A stretch of DNA of 54,753 nucleotides from Magnetovibrio sp. Its GTDB lineage: Bacteria > Pseudomonadota > Alphaproteobacteria > Rhodospirillales > Casp-alpha2. Below the pieces are notes generated by a model. It was not told the origin of the DNA, ran no database searches, and was given only the letters and a program-made list of their open reading frames with translations. Position 1 is the stretch's first letter, and each line of letters begins with the position of its first letter. Below, in pieces: positions 28,383 to 38,418 of this stretch. Both the position numbers and the translations under genes were made by a program. The DNA lies in contig PBKU01000043.1 in assembly GCA_002722175.1 (NCBI GenBank), positions 1-54,753 on the forward strand, written 5' to 3'.

Positions 28383-29823
28383 TTTGTTGATCGTTTTGTT
28401 CTTTGTTTTTTTCTGTTACTGCGTTATCGGATGAAAATGTCTGTGCTGCCTCAATATCAGCGGCTTCGTTTTCCTTTTGTTCGGTGAAAAGATTTTTTGC
28501 CAAAGGGATGCCATTTGAGTTGCTAGAAATGTGCCGTGGGTGCTGCCACACAAAGGCGTTAAAAGATTCACAAGATGCACAAAAAGAAGACCATTCAGGG
28601 ACTGCATTACCACAATTACGACAAATCCAAAGCGGTCCTTGTGGAATTTTATTTGCAGCATCTAACCACTTCCGCGAAGCCTTATGATCGCCATGTTCTT
28701 TTTCTTCTAGTTCTGCCAACATGCAATATGCTCGAAAGTCTTGGTCAACCAATTCACCTGTTTCCTTGATTAGGACTTTTCGTGCCTCACCCCAAAACTT
28801 TGCATTAATCAATGCGCGCGCCTTTACAATCCTGCTCTCGAGATGGTCTGAGTTTCTAATTATCAGCTTTTCAAAGTGCTTTAGTTGATCAATTTTTTCT
28901 CCTGACCCACAAGTTTTTCCATAAAGTTTTGCTAGGTCTGGATGAGGATTAATACTCCAGGCTTTTTCAATTAACTTTGCTACCTTTTGTTTTTTTCCAT
29001 CAACCAAGAATAATTTTGCTAACTCGACAATTCCCGGCACAAAACCAGGATTTTTTTTTATCGAAGCCTTTAAATCAGTTTTTGCGGATAGCTTATCACC
29101 GCTATCCAAGGATTGTATTGCTAATTGATAATAAAGTGCGGATTGAAAGTGGTTTGCTTCCTTTGAATTTAACAGATTGTTGCGCAACATGTCGTTGTGG
29201 GTGTTAATTGCCTCACGCCAGATTCCGTGTCTCATTTGAAGTTTAAGAAAAGCCTCTGCCACCCAAGAGCTTTTCGGGTTTCCCTGGTAAGCTTTACTTG
29301 CTAGTTCAAACGCAACCTTATAGTCCTTTCGTTTCATTGCTTGATTGAACAACCCTCGGAATCCAAGAAACGCCGTATCTTTTGTTTTTGTCATTTCTTT
29401 AAAAAATTGTTCGGCTGCCTCCTCATCCCCATTTAATTGTGCAGCCTGAGCCGAGAGCAACATACTTAAAGGGGGATCATTAAGTATTTGGCTAACACGG
29501 TCAGCATTCCGTCTAGCCTCACCCGCATCACCGGCAGCGACCGCGACCATTCCTCTTGTTAATGCTTTATAGCCTTTTTCTCGGCGGCTATTACGCCATG
29601 AAGCGCTAATTTTTCCGGGCATCCGGCGTAACAATAAAAACCCTTGATACACCAAAGATACAGCTATGGAAAATATCGCAATTAATACTAAAACTACTCC
29701 TACCGTAGTATCAACACCCCATCCCTCCCATTCTATCTTCACCGTTCCAGGGCGGTCAGCCAGCCAAGTCGCTAGGATTGCAGCCCCTCCCGTAAAAAAC
29801 ATAAAACCCAGCCAACGAAGCAT
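28372..29823 (-). CDS. hemY: HemY-like membrane protein with TPR repeats and C-terminal zinc ribbon
   Basis: Member of the HemY_N family (not the protoporphyrinogen oxidase of the same name). Two N-terminal transmembrane segments (LGFMFFTGGAAILATWL and VGVVLVLIAIFSIAVSLV), TPR-like helices from ~130 to 390, and a C-terminal zinc ribbon CRNCG...CASCESF, usual in alphaproteobacteria. ATG at 29823 is preferred over an in-frame TTG six codons upstream. It follows hemD and the mitofilin gene, the conserved alphaproteobacterial order. Role in haem synthesis is inferred from linkage. Confidence 0.88.
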   Translation of the reverse strand: MLRWLGFMFFTGGAAILATWLADRPGTVKIEWEGWGVDTTVGVVLVLIAIFSIAVSLVYQGFLLLRRMPGKISASWRNSRREKGYKALTRGMVAVAAGDAGEARRNADRVSQILNDPPLSMLLSAQAAQLNGDEEAAEQFFKEMTKTKDTAFLGFRGLFNQAMKRKDYKVAFELASKAYQGNPKSSWVAEAFLKLQMRHGIWREAINTHNDMLRNNLLNSKEANHFQSALYYQLAIQSLDSGDKLSAKTDLKASIKKNPGFVPGIVELAKLFLVDGKKQKVAKLIEKAWSINPHPDLAKLYGKTCGSGEKIDQLKHFEKLIIRNSDHLESRIVKARALINAKFWGEARKVLIKETGELVDQDFRAYCMLAELEEKEHGDHKASRKWLDAANKIPQGPLWICRNCGNAVPEWSSFCASCESFNAFVWQHPRHISSNSNGIPLAKNLFTEQKENEAADIEAAQTFSSDNAVTEKNKEQNDQQNAR

Positions 29824-29854
29824 CCTGATACTTTCCCACAAACTTGATTAAAGG

Positions 29855-31159
29855 TTATTGTTCTGATTTTGACTCAAATAAAGTTAAAATATTCATATAA
29901 AGGTCGCTTATTTTTTGCTCAGCCATAAGCCGTATTCTAGCAGAAGCTAACCAGGTCTCTATCTTTTGGAGACTTATAGGGTCTACCCTTTCAAACAGCC
30001 CTTCAAGAACAAAAACTGCACGACGCAATTCATCACGTTGAAGCAATTGTTTTATCAAAACCACTCCATCATATACTGTTTTAGGAGTTCCAATTTCCTC
30101 AACACGACGAATGGAAACTAATGAAAAAACCTGCTTCTTGATATTGCTGAACCAACTATTTTTCCCCTTTTTTAGTTTAGGGGAAATCTTCTCAGCAAAC
30201 TGCAAAAAATTTTTGCGTAACACTGAGGTCGTTTGTATTCCACTTTTTGCATATGGCTCTAATGCTCCTACACAGACCTCTACAGCATCAACATCGGCAC
30301 CAATATTCCGTAATATCTTTGACTCAACTAAAAAAGTACGGCCACTAAAAACTGCATCACGAAACTGGGTAACTGCAAACACTAAATTCACTGATTCGTC
30401 TTCATCCTCAAGTTGAACAATTCGTTTCTCTATACCAGAGGACAGTGTCTTAAAGGTCCTCTGATCCAAGTGTTTTCCCACATCAGAAATACTTTCTAAT
30501 TTATCCATCCGTGTTTCCAGTTCACTAATATTTTCCTTGGTTGCAAGTGTCCTGAGACGCGCCTTTATTTTGTTCAGCGATCTTATTGACTCAAGAGCGA
30601 GCTCACTTGTTAGCCCAGATCCAATAATAGCGCTAATTTCTTCCTGTTGTTTTTCGAGTTCATCAACCCTTTGCAGTAACTTATTCATTGAGGCTAGAGA
30701 CCTTTCACGCTGAGTATGGAATTTTTTTAAAATGTCAACCTCGTATACAAGCGCATCATTTGTTTCTCTTAAATTTCCAAACTCTTTCTTTAATGGCCCT
30801 AAGTTTTCTTGGGCCGTCGCAGATCTAGCTACAACTCCTATATAAGAATCCATTATATTTTTTAAGTTCGGCCAATAAACTAACCCTATGACGAAAACAA
30901 AACTCACAGCTAAAAAAATTACTACTCCAAATAAATTGAGAACACCAAAAATAGTAATTTTTTTATTTATAGTGTCCCCCTTTTCAGATAAAAACTGCGA
31001 TTCATTAGAGCCTTCATGTTGTTTTTTTTCCTGTTGTTCTATTAAAAACGAATCGTTGTCCCGATTAGCTTGCCTAACATCAGCACTATCTGCTGAATTA
31101 GACTTTTTTGTAGAATTTGATTTTTTAATTTGCTCTTTTTTAACTTTCGCGTTGGCCAT
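29855..31159 (-). CDS. Mitofilin/Mic60-family inner-membrane protein
   Basis: About 434 aa. A low-complexity charged N-terminus (Lys/Ser/Asp-rich), one transmembrane segment (IFGVLNLFGVVIFLAVSFVFVIGLVYW), a coiled coil of ~150 residues (residues ~150-260), then a helical C-terminal mitofilin-signature region. Alphaproteobacterial homologues are the bacterial relatives of mitochondrial Mic60 and are encoded between hemD and hemY, as here. Start at ATG 31159 (MANAKVKKEQ), preceded by GAGGAAAAAG; the longer frame to 31225 overlaps hemD. They are proposed to shape inner membrane. Confidence 0.85.
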   Translation of the reverse strand: MANAKVKKEQIKKSNSTKKSNSADSADVRQANRDNDSFLIEQQEKKQHEGSNESQFLSEKGDTINKKITIFGVLNLFGVVIFLAVSFVFVIGLVYWPNLKNIMDSYIGVVARSATAQENLGPLKKEFGNLRETNDALVYEVDILKKFHTQRERSLASMNKLLQRVDELEKQQEEISAIIGSGLTSELALESIRSLNKIKARLRTLATKENISELETRMDKLESISDVGKHLDQRTFKTLSSGIEKRIVQLEDEDESVNLVFAVTQFRDAVFSGRTFLVESKILRNIGADVDAVEVCVGALEPYAKSGIQTTSVLRKNFLQFAEKISPKLKKGKNSWFSNIKKQVFSLVSIRRVEEIGTPKTVYDGVVLIKQLLQRDELRRAVFVLEGLFERVDPISLQKIETWLASARIRLMAEQKISDLYMNILTLFESKSEQ

Positions 31160-31176
31160 CTTTTTCCTCACACGAA

Positions 31177-31899
31177 CTAGCTCTGAAACGGACGAAGAGA
31201 CTCCACAGTTTCTATCAGAGAACACTGGTTTGGCTTATTAGCAGTTCTTATATTTTTCCAGTTTAAACGAAGTACTTGCCCAACATTCCTGCTAAGACAT
31301 AAAGCATCGAGGTTAGCGACCGCCTGATCTCGTTTTGTTTTTTCCAAAAGAGCTTCAAAGATCTTGGCCGTCCGTGGCGAAAAAAAAATAACACCCCAAA
31401 GCCCTTTGCAGTCCAAAAGGTCCAAAATACTCGGTTGGAACTCTTTAATTTCTTGCGCTTCGTATAATACTAAACGTCGATAGTCAAAACCGTCTTTTCT
31501 AAGAGATCCCCCTAAATTACCCGCAACCGCTGTCCCTGCAGGGTGAAGTAATATCCCATTTTCTGGTGACAGCTTCGCTCTAACTAATTCTATCAAGTCA
31601 TTCACATCACCATCTGCGCTCTCTATTTCTGAAAATCCAGAATTTTTTGCAGCTTCTGCAGAGGCCTCTCCCACTGATAGGACCCGTATCTTGCGTGATG
31701 GGCATTTTAAAGAAAAGGCCCGAAGCCCATTTGCGCTAGTAACTAAAAGAGCTTGTAAGTTGTCAAGTTCTGGGACAGTCTTGCTCAAGATACGAACATT
31801 TAGCATAGGTTGAACGGCAGGAGCCACCCCAATTTTTATAAGTTTTTCTGCTAGCGAAACAGAATCTCTTTTAGGACGGGTGATCAATAATCGTTGCAT
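31177..31899 (-). CDS. hemD: Uroporphyrinogen-III synthase
   Basis: Cyclises hydroxymethylbilane into uroporphyrinogen III for haem, sirohaem and cobalamin. 240 aa, as expected. Sequence conservation in this family is low; the N-terminal LLITRPKRDS, central VLSVGEASAEAAKNSGF and C-terminal GVIFFSPRTAKIF fit. Position before the mitofilin and hemY genes and divergent from tsaD supports it. The hemC gene usually found between hemD and tsaD is absent. Confidence 0.87.
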   Translation of the reverse strand: MQRLLITRPKRDSVSLAEKLIKIGVAPAVQPMLNVRILSKTVPELDNLQALLVTSANGLRAFSLKCPSRKIRVLSVGEASAEAAKNSGFSEIESADGDVNDLIELVRAKLSPENGILLHPAGTAVAGNLGGSLRKDGFDYRRLVLYEAQEIKEFQPSILDLLDCKGLWGVIFFSPRTAKIFEALLEKTKRDQAVANLDALCLSRNVGQVLRLNWKNIRTANKPNQCSLIETVESLRPFQS

Positions 31900-31969
31900 A
31901 AGTTCACTTTAACTTACCCTAGCGATACCTAAATAGTAAAGTTAAACGTAAACATTGAAAAACATAGCC

Positions 31970-33019
31970 ATGTTGGTTCTTGGAATTGAAACTAGTTGTG
32001 ATGAAACCGCGGTAGCGGTTGTAAATAAAAATAGGAAAATTTTATCTAACGTTATCTTAACCCAGATCCAGGAGCATAAGCCATACGGTGGAATTGTGCC
32101 TGAGCTAGCTGCACGCGCGCATCTCAAACAACTGCATTTTATTATTGACGAAGCTATGAAAAAGGCACGTATTAACTTCACCGATATTACTGCAATTGCT
32201 GCCACAGCCGGACCCGGTTTAATTGGCGGTCTATTGGTTGGTGTCACAATGGCAAAAGCTATGGCCAGCGTTCATGAAAAACCATTTCTAGCAATTAACC
32301 ACTTGGCGGGGCACGCCCTTATACCTCGCTTGACAGACAGAGTTAAATTTCCCTATCTATTGTTGCTAACATCAGGTGGTCACTGCCAGCTTTTAGTGGT
32401 CGAAGGGGCTGATAGTTTTAATCGAATTGGAACTACAAAAGATGATGCTCTGGGCGAGGTTTTTGATAAGGTAGCGAAAATGCTTGGATTAGGGATTCCT
32501 GGAGGGCCCGTTGTTCAAAAGTGCGCAGAAGCTGGAAATTCGTCACGCTTTTTGCTTCCCCGCCCCATGCTAGGTCGTACCGGCTGTGACTTTTCTTTTT
32601 CAGGATTAAAAACAGCCGTTAGGTTTCTGATAGAAAAGTTTCCGGCTAACAGATTGACAAGCGAAGATATAGCTGACATCTGTGCATCTTTCCAATTGGC
32701 TGCCACCGAGGCTGTTGTTGATCGTACTGGCCACGCTATAGATATCTGTAAGAAAAATTATCCCAGAATAAATCGTCTTGTTATTTCAGGCGGCGTAGCT
32801 GCAAACACAAAACTTCGGCGATGCCTGAAAACGCTAACAGCAGCAAAAGACTTTCAGTTTACAGCACCTCCCATTGATTTGTGCACAGATAATGCGGTAA
32901 TGATCGCATGGGCTGCATTGGAAAAACTTAATAAAGAGCAAATTAACAATAAAAACGATGATATGTCATTTAAACCTCGCCCTAGATGGCCACTCAGTCA
33001 AAAGAATCAATTGATATAA
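31970..33019 (+). CDS. tsaD: tRNA N6-adenosine threonylcarbamoyltransferase
   Basis: Catalytic subunit for t6A37 on ANN-decoding tRNAs. Canonical start MLVLGIETSCDETAVA is at ATG 31970; TTG 31955 is an in-frame extension without support. The metal-binding ARAHLKQLH (HxxxH), GGHCQL and ISGGVAANTKLR motifs are all present. ~349 aa, the expected length. First gene of a rightward group with gpsA 7 bp downstream. Confidence 0.95.
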   Translation: MLVLGIETSCDETAVAVVNKNRKILSNVILTQIQEHKPYGGIVPELAARAHLKQLHFIIDEAMKKARINFTDITAIAATAGPGLIGGLLVGVTMAKAMASVHEKPFLAINHLAGHALIPRLTDRVKFPYLLLLTSGGHCQLLVVEGADSFNRIGTTKDDALGEVFDKVAKMLGLGIPGGPVVQKCAEAGNSSRFLLPRPMLGRTGCDFSFSGLKTAVRFLIEKFPANRLTSEDIADICASFQLAATEAVVDRTGHAIDICKKNYPRINRLVISGGVAANTKLRRCLKTLTAAKDFQFTAPPIDLCTDNAVMIAWAALEKLNKEQINNKNDDMSFKPRPRWPLSQKNQLI

Positions 33020-33026
33020 CTAAAAA

Positions 33027-34019
33027 ATGGTAGATGTATCTATAGTCGGCGCAGGATCATGGGGTACAGCTCTAGCTAATGTGCTGGCCGATGCAGGTCA
33101 TAACGTATTACTCCATGCACGCAAGAACACAACAGTGTCTGAGATCAAGGGCAAAAACACCAATGCAAGCTACTTACCAAATATAAAGATTAACCCTAAA
33201 ATTAACGCGGTATTAGTTGACTTAACGGCTATCAAAAAATCCGATGTTGTCTTCCTAGTTGTTCCAGCACAAACCATTCGAACTATTGCGGTTAAACTGG
33301 CTTCAAATAAGTGCTGCTCTATGCCTTTAGTAATTTGCTCAAAAGGGATTGAAAAAAAATCCTATAAGCTATTATCAGAAGTTCTGGTTGAGTATCTTCC
33401 AAAAGCTCCCGTTGCTGTATTGTCTGGCCCAACTTTTGCCCGTGAAGTAGCAGCAGGATTGCCGACCGCAGTGACCATAGCGTGCCAAGACAAGAAAACT
33501 GGGAATAGGCTCAGTAGGTTGATCGCTACACCAACATTTAGAACGTATTACTCAAATGATATTGTCGGGACCCAGATTGGTGGAGCAGTGAAAAATATAT
33601 TAGCTATAGCATGTGGAATTGTGGTGGCACGTAATTTTGGAGAAAATGCGCGGGCAGCATTAATTTCTCGAGGCCTCGCAGAAATGAAGCGGCTTGCCCA
33701 AGCTAAAGGCGCTAATACAAAAACCTTGATGGGGCTTTCGGGTGTTGGAGATTTGACTCTGACATGTACTAGCATTCAATCCAGAAATTATTCTTTTGGC
33801 CTAATGCTTGGGAAGGGTGAAACAGTAGATACAATTTCAAATAAAAATCTTTTTCTCACCGAGGGCACTGCTTCTGCATTGGCTGTAACCGGTCTCGCTA
33901 GTAAATTAAGGGTCAGCATGCCTATTTGCTTTGCCGTCAATAAAATAGTTAACGAACGCGCGGAAATTACAGATACAATTAATCAGCTTCTTCGCCGACA
34001 CATAAAAAATGAAGTTTGA
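33027..34019 (+). CDS. gpsA: Glycerol-3-phosphate dehydrogenase (NAD(P)+)
   Basis: Makes sn-glycerol 3-phosphate from DHAP for phospholipids. 330 aa. Rossmann GAGSWGTALANVLA at the N-terminus, LSGPTFAREVA, catalytic Lys in GGAVKNILAIACG, and LMGLSGVGDLTLTCTS are canonical. It starts 7 bp after tsaD, an operon order common in alphaproteobacteria. Confidence 0.95.
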   Translation: MVDVSIVGAGSWGTALANVLADAGHNVLLHARKNTTVSEIKGKNTNASYLPNIKINPKINAVLVDLTAIKKSDVVFLVVPAQTIRTIAVKLASNKCCSMPLVICSKGIEKKSYKLLSEVLVEYLPKAPVAVLSGPTFAREVAAGLPTAVTIACQDKKTGNRLSRLIATPTFRTYYSNDIVGTQIGGAVKNILAIACGIVVARNFGENARAALISRGLAEMKRLAQAKGANTKTLMGLSGVGDLTLTCTSIQSRNYSFGLMLGKGETVDTISNKNLFLTEGTASALAVTGLASKLRVSMPICFAVNKIVNERAEITDTINQLLRRHIKNEV

Positions 34020-34025
34020 TAGATT

Positions 34026-34065
34026 TTTTTATAATCGTATACTAATTTTTATAATCGTATACTAA
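34026..34065. repeat. Perfect 20-bp tandem duplication
   Basis: Two exact head-to-tail copies of a 20-base unit (TTTTT-ATAATCGTAT-ACTAA), six bases after the gpsA stop. Each contains an AT-rich half-palindrome. Possibly a duplicated regulatory or terminator-like sequence ahead of the Rieske gene; more likely a neutral slippage duplication. Confidence 0.9.
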
Positions 34066-34122
34066 AATGCCTTAAATAGCAGACTAGAGAAGCTTGATTA
34101 ATTTATTTTTAGAAGTTACGCC

Positions 34123-34494
34123 TTGCAAAATAATTTTTATAAAAACCCGCTGAAAACGCTGCTCTGCAACCTAAGCGAAATCCCAAATCAGGATTCCCAG
34201 GGGTTTTCAAAATGTTTTCGTGGGCGGCAAGCTGGGATTATGGCTATTCGATTCGAAAAGAACATTTTCACCTATAGGAACAAGTGTCCGCATATAGGGT
34301 CCCCTTTAGACTTCAAACCAGGAAAGTTTTTGAACGCAGATAAAACATATATTATTTGTTCAACACACGGGGCCTTATTCCGCATACAGGATGGGACCTG
34401 TGTATCCGGCCCCTGTACAGGAGCTGCCCTAACTGTGGTTCCCAATATAGTTGAAAATGACAAGATTTATTTAATCGAATCATACGGAAATTGA
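34123..34494 (+). CDS. Rieske [2Fe-2S] ferredoxin-like protein
   Basis: 123 aa. The two Rieske boxes are intact: CPHIGSPLD (Cys-x-His) and CSTHGALF (Cys-x2-His), so it should hold a 2Fe-2S cluster. No signal peptide or membrane helix, so a soluble dioxygenase-type ferredoxin or a stand-alone Rieske domain. Start is TTG (MQNNFYKN). No oxygenase or reductase partner is nearby; it lies between gpsA and acs. Confidence 0.85.
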   Translation: MQNNFYKNPLKTLLCNLSEIPNQDSQGFSKCFRGRQAGIMAIRFEKNIFTYRNKCPHIGSPLDFKPGKFLNADKTYIICSTHGALFRIQDGTCVSGPCTGAALTVVPNIVENDKIYLIESYGN

Positions 34495-34561
34495 TTTGTG
34501 CCTTTTCAAAGATAAGTGGAAGTTTTGTAAAATAAGAATTTAGCATTGGAGATTTATTACT

Positions 34562-36508
34562 ATGAGCACAGACCAGGTGTTTCCTATTTCAGAAAATTTT
34601 GGCGACAACGCCCACTGCGACAATTCAAATTATCTTGAGATGTATCAACGGTCTATTGAAGAACCAGAAGAATTTTGGAGTGAAAATGGGAAACGAATCG
34701 ACTGGTTTAAGCCTTACACCCAAATTAAAGAAGTTAACTATAATTATCCTGATATTTCAATAAAGTGGTTTTTCGATGGAACATTAAATGCGTCTTATAA
34801 CTGCATTGACCGCCACCTTTCGAGCCGAGGGGACCAGATAGCTATTATCTGGGAAGGTGATGACCCATCGATAGACAAAAAAATTACGTATAAAGAACTG
34901 CATCAAAATGTTTGTCGTCTGTCAAATGCTATGAAGACGGAGGGTGTAGAAAAAGGAAGCGTTGTAACTATTTATATGCCTATGATCCTAGAAGCAGCAT
35001 ATGCAATGTTAGCATGTGCAAGAATTGGTGCTATTCATTCAGTCGTTTTTGGTGGCTTTTCGCCAGAGGCTTTAGCCGGTCGCATAAACGATTGTGATTC
35101 ACATTATGTTATTACTGCTGATGGAGGTATCCGCGGCGGAAAACCTATACCCCTTAAAGAAAATACTGATAAAGCTTTAGAGCAATGCGCTAACGTGCAA
35201 AAAGTTTTTGTCGTTGAACACACAAAAGCTGGTATTAATTGGGTTCCAGATCGCGATATCTGGTATCATGAAGCCGTAGAAAAGGCGAGCGTTAATTGCC
35301 CACCAGAAGAAATGAATGCCGAGGATCCGCTTTTTATACTTTATACCTCGGGTTCCGCTGGAAAGCCTAAGGGCGTTCTCCATACTACTGGCGGTTATTT
35401 AGTTTATACCGCAATGACCCACCAGTATGTCTTTGATTATCATGACGAACAAATATACTGGTGCACGGCTGACGTTGGCTGGGTAACTGGCCACAGTTAT
35501 ATCATTTATGGCCCGCTAGCAAATGGTGCTACCACGATAATGTTCGAGGGAGTTCCCAATTACCCAAACGCAAGTCGTTTTTGGGACATTTGTGATAAGC
35601 ATAATGTAGAAATCTTTTATACAGCCCCTACAGCGATCCGGGCTTTAATGAGAGAGGGTGATGCCCCTGTCAATGCCACATCTCGAAAATCCATCAAGCT
35701 CCTAGGTACGGTTGGCGAGCCTATAAACCCTGAAGCCTGGCTTTGGTATTATAATGTTGTAGGGCAAAAACGCTGCCCTATTGTGGATACCTGGTGGCAA
35801 ACAGAAACTGGTGGAATAATGATCACACCACTACCTGGTGCCACAATGTTAAAACCAGGTTCAGCAACCCGGCCTTTTTTTGGTATTCAGCCACAAATTG
35901 TGGATCAAAACGGGAGCCCCTTAGAGGGAGCCTGCGAGGGTAACTTATGCATAAAAGATAGCTGGCCGGGGCAAATGCGTACTGTGTTCGGTGATCATAA
36001 ACGATTTGTTGATACGTACTTCTCAACATATAAAGGTAAGTACTTCACGGGTGATGGTTGCCGGCGTGATGAAGATGGGTATTACTGGATTACAGGTCGT
36101 GTTGATGATGTCATTAATGTATCCGGGCATCGAATGGGTACAGCTGAAGTCGAAAGCGCATTGGTCGCGCACAATTTAGTTGCAGAAGCTGCTGTCGTAG
36201 GTGCACCTCATGACATAAAGGGCCAGGGTATCTATGCATATGTGACACTGAATTCGGGTGAAGCCCCATCAGATCGCTTGAAAAAAAGCTTAAAAGATTG
36301 GGTTCGTCGTGAAATTGGCCCAATCGCCACCCCTGACTGGCTTCAGTGGGCTCCAGGGTTACCAAAAACACGGTCTGGTAAAATCATGCGCCGAATTTTG
36401 CGGAAAATTGCAATGGATGATTTTAAGGATCTTGGTGATACTTCAACACTGGCTGACCCCTCAGTTGTCGACGACCTAATAGACAATAGACAGAATAAAA
36501 TATCTTGA
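34562..36508 (+). CDS. acs: Acetyl-CoA synthetase
   Basis: ATP-dependent acetate activation, 648 aa, the usual length. The P-loop [47 protein letters not shown] and the C-terminal [15 protein letters not shown] are clear. The Lys in the last motif is the classic acetylation site that Sir2 deacylases relieve; a sirtuin gene is in the same window but 25 kb away. ATG start, 67 bp after the Rieske gene. Confidence 0.97.
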   Translation: MSTDQVFPISENFGDNAHCDNSNYLEMYQRSIEEPEEFWSENGKRIDWFKPYTQIKEVNYNYPDISIKWFFDGTLNASYNCIDRHLSSRGDQIAIIWEGDDPSIDKKITYKELHQNVCRLSNAMKTEGVEKGSVVTIYMPMILEAAYAMLACARIGAIHSVVFGGFSPEALAGRINDCDSHYVITADGGIRGGKPIPLKENTDKALEQCANVQKVFVVEHTKAGINWVPDRDIWYHEAVEKASVNCPPEEMNAEDPLFILYTSGSAGKPKGVLHTTGGYLVYTAMTHQYVFDYHDEQIYWCTADVGWVTGHSYIIYGPLANGATTIMFEGVPNYPNASRFWDICDKHNVEIFYTAPTAIRALMREGDAPVNATSRKSIKLLGTVGEPINPEAWLWYYNVVGQKRCPIVDTWWQTETGGIMITPLPGATMLKPGSATRPFFGIQPQIVDQNGSPLEGACEGNLCIKDSWPGQMRTVFGDHKRFVDTYFSTYKGKYFTGDGCRRDEDGYYWITGRVDDVINVSGHRMGTAEVESALVAHNLVAEAAVVGAPHDIKGQGIYAYVTLNSGEAPSDRLKKSLKDWVRREIGPIATPDWLQWAPGLPKTRSGKIMRRILRKIAMDDFKDLGDTSTLADPSVVDDLIDNRQNKIS

Positions 36509-36563
36509 TCTCTTTCATCGCCTCAACGATTTTTTGCATCTACGTTGAGAAGTTGTGCTGACA

Positions 36564-38033
36564 TTATACATCACTTCTTTTTAACTCTCTTGTCTGGGCA
36601 AGAAGGGTGCGAACACGATCTAGGTTTTTACTAATAACAGAAACTCTCCTTTCATAACCTTGCGTCCGGTAAAAAACATCGACCGCTCCCTCAAAACATA
36701 AAGAAGCTTCTTTTAAGAGTCTTATATCGCTCACCCTTTTATAAAGCGCAAATCCAGCTGCACCTAAATTGTTTGCGGTCTCGGCCCAAAGCAACGGTAC
36801 TGCCGACCGAGTTCGAATCTTGAGAACTTCACGAAAACATTTTACTGACTTTTCTAACATTGCACTTCCAACTACATGCTCCCCCAATGCCATCAAAACG
36901 ATGCCATATTGATTCATAAGTTCAGCCCAATATGCTGGATACAAGTCACGATCAAAAACAGCTATTGCGCAATCAAATGCTTCTGCTGAAGCTTTCAAGT
37001 GTAGCTCTCTAAACTCAAGCTCCATCGAACTGAGGCGATAAAGGACGAGAGCAGATCGCGCCCACGCCAATCCCCATTCTTGGGGGCGCACCTTTCTACC
37101 TAATACGCCTCCCACTTCCTGGTATAAGATCACTGCCTGTTTCAGGGAATCTGAATCTCTTGTTTTTCTACCTTTTTTTTCAAGCAAAGAAGCTTGACTA
37201 TTTCGGACTCTCCCCCACAGTAAAGGTCGTGTTTTTTTGTTAATAAATGCGAGAGCTTTATCAAAGGCCGTCTCAGATAAAATTAAATCCTTTTTATTGC
37301 CAAGCGACCAGCTGGCGACTGCGGCGTTACCAAAATGATTTAGAATAGACACATTCTGATTAATTGAGAGGTCTTCTGGTAGTTGCTCTAGAAGATTTTT
37401 CATTCGCGCTAAATGTGATCGTAATGACATTGCAATTTTTTTACGAGGCCCCTTGTACGAAGTTGCTAATATGGAAAGCGCTGCACTAATAATTACTGCT
37501 CTTAGTTGTCCCGGGATAGGATAAGGAATTTCCAATGGTTCTTCGTTAGAAAAATAACGCGCTTTCTCATCAGAACCTCTCGGCAGTGAAAAGCGGATTG
37601 TCATCGCGGTGCCCATATCTTGCATTTCGCCCCAAACCAGCAATGCCCCCTTTTGCTCATCCAACACTCTTTGTGTCATCTCAGTTTGCAAGTTAGTACG
37701 GTCAACAGAGCTAGTTTTAGTAGGTTGTTTTAATGCGTAATTCAAAGGACTGGCCATCACTTCGGATTCTTCTGCAAATGCTGCAGCGACCGCTCTCGAT
37801 GCCGTAATCCCATCAAGTCCTTCAAAATTCGCAACTAAAATCTTTGCAACCAGTCCCAAGTCAGTTGCATTGGAGGGAAGAAAGTCACTTGCATCCCTGC
37901 GTTCCGCTCTTTTCCTTTTCTTTCGTCCCTGGGTATCTAAAAATTTTTTTAATTTCTTTAATATCATTGCGGGTATTCCCTGGATGGCCACACTGGTATC
38001 AGCAAAACGCTCGTTTTTTCTTAGTTTCTCCAA
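36564..38033 (-). CDS. Hypothetical protein with degenerate TPR-like repeats
   Basis: 489 aa from a TTG at 38033; an ATG at 37967 (MILKKLKKF) would remove the first 22 residues. A basic leader (RKKRKRAERR) precedes an alpha/beta-looking region containing LLVWGEMQDMG (~residues 130-145), then from ~residue 215 helical repeats of ~45-50 residues with a conserved Trp: PLLWGRVRNSQASLL, EWGLAWARSALVLY, YWAELMNQYGIVL and LLWAETANNLGAAGF. These resemble the Trp-containing TPR repeats (WAxxxNNLG) of some alphaproteobacterial proteins. No signal peptide. Function not recognised. Confidence 0.65.
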   Translation of the reverse strand: MEKLRKNERFADTSVAIQGIPAMILKKLKKFLDTQGRKKRKRAERRDASDFLPSNATDLGLVAKILVANFEGLDGITASRAVAAAFAEESEVMASPLNYALKQPTKTSSVDRTNLQTEMTQRVLDEQKGALLVWGEMQDMGTAMTIRFSLPRGSDEKARYFSNEEPLEIPYPIPGQLRAVIISAALSILATSYKGPRKKIAMSLRSHLARMKNLLEQLPEDLSINQNVSILNHFGNAAVASWSLGNKKDLILSETAFDKALAFINKKTRPLLWGRVRNSQASLLEKKGRKTRDSDSLKQAVILYQEVGGVLGRKVRPQEWGLAWARSALVLYRLSSMELEFRELHLKASAEAFDCAIAVFDRDLYPAYWAELMNQYGIVLMALGEHVVGSAMLEKSVKCFREVLKIRTRSAVPLLWAETANNLGAAGFALYKRVSDIRLLKEASLCFEGAVDVFYRTQGYERRVSVISKNLDRVRTLLAQTRELKRSDV

Positions 38034-38418
38034 TACCTTAAAAAGTTTGAAAATTCTTTGTGTGGTAAAGCCACTGTATTTTCAATTTCCCTAAAAATTC
38101 TCTTAAATTTGCTTTAAGGATCAAACTTTTGCTGCAAGACAACTTTTTCTTGTGTATTGTACCCTAATCTAACTTTTCGCAGCTAATCTAATAGAGGCCC
38201 AAAACTCCAAGGTTAAAACTAATTCTTTACAGTGAATATATGCTTCTTGTTTTTCAATATTTTGTGGCTAAAACATTCTTGCCGGGGCAGTAGCTTGATT
38301 CCATTTAAAATAGCTTTTGAGCTAATAATCAAGTTATAATCTGGTATTTACTACTGACAATACCTGCTGCCATCCAGTCAAAATCTTTTGCAAAGAGTTT
38401 TTGTGGGGCCAAATAAGC
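38034..38418. other. Intergenic region between the TPR gene and rsmB
   Basis: About 385 AT-rich bases between divergent genes. I see no gene, RNA or strong hairpin. An in-frame TTG at 38401 would extend rsmB by six codons but is not favoured. Confidence 0.45.

Noticed and set aside
36522-36549. 7-bp CTCAACG/CGTTGAG inverted repeat after acs
   Set aside because: Long loop and no T-tract; could be chance.
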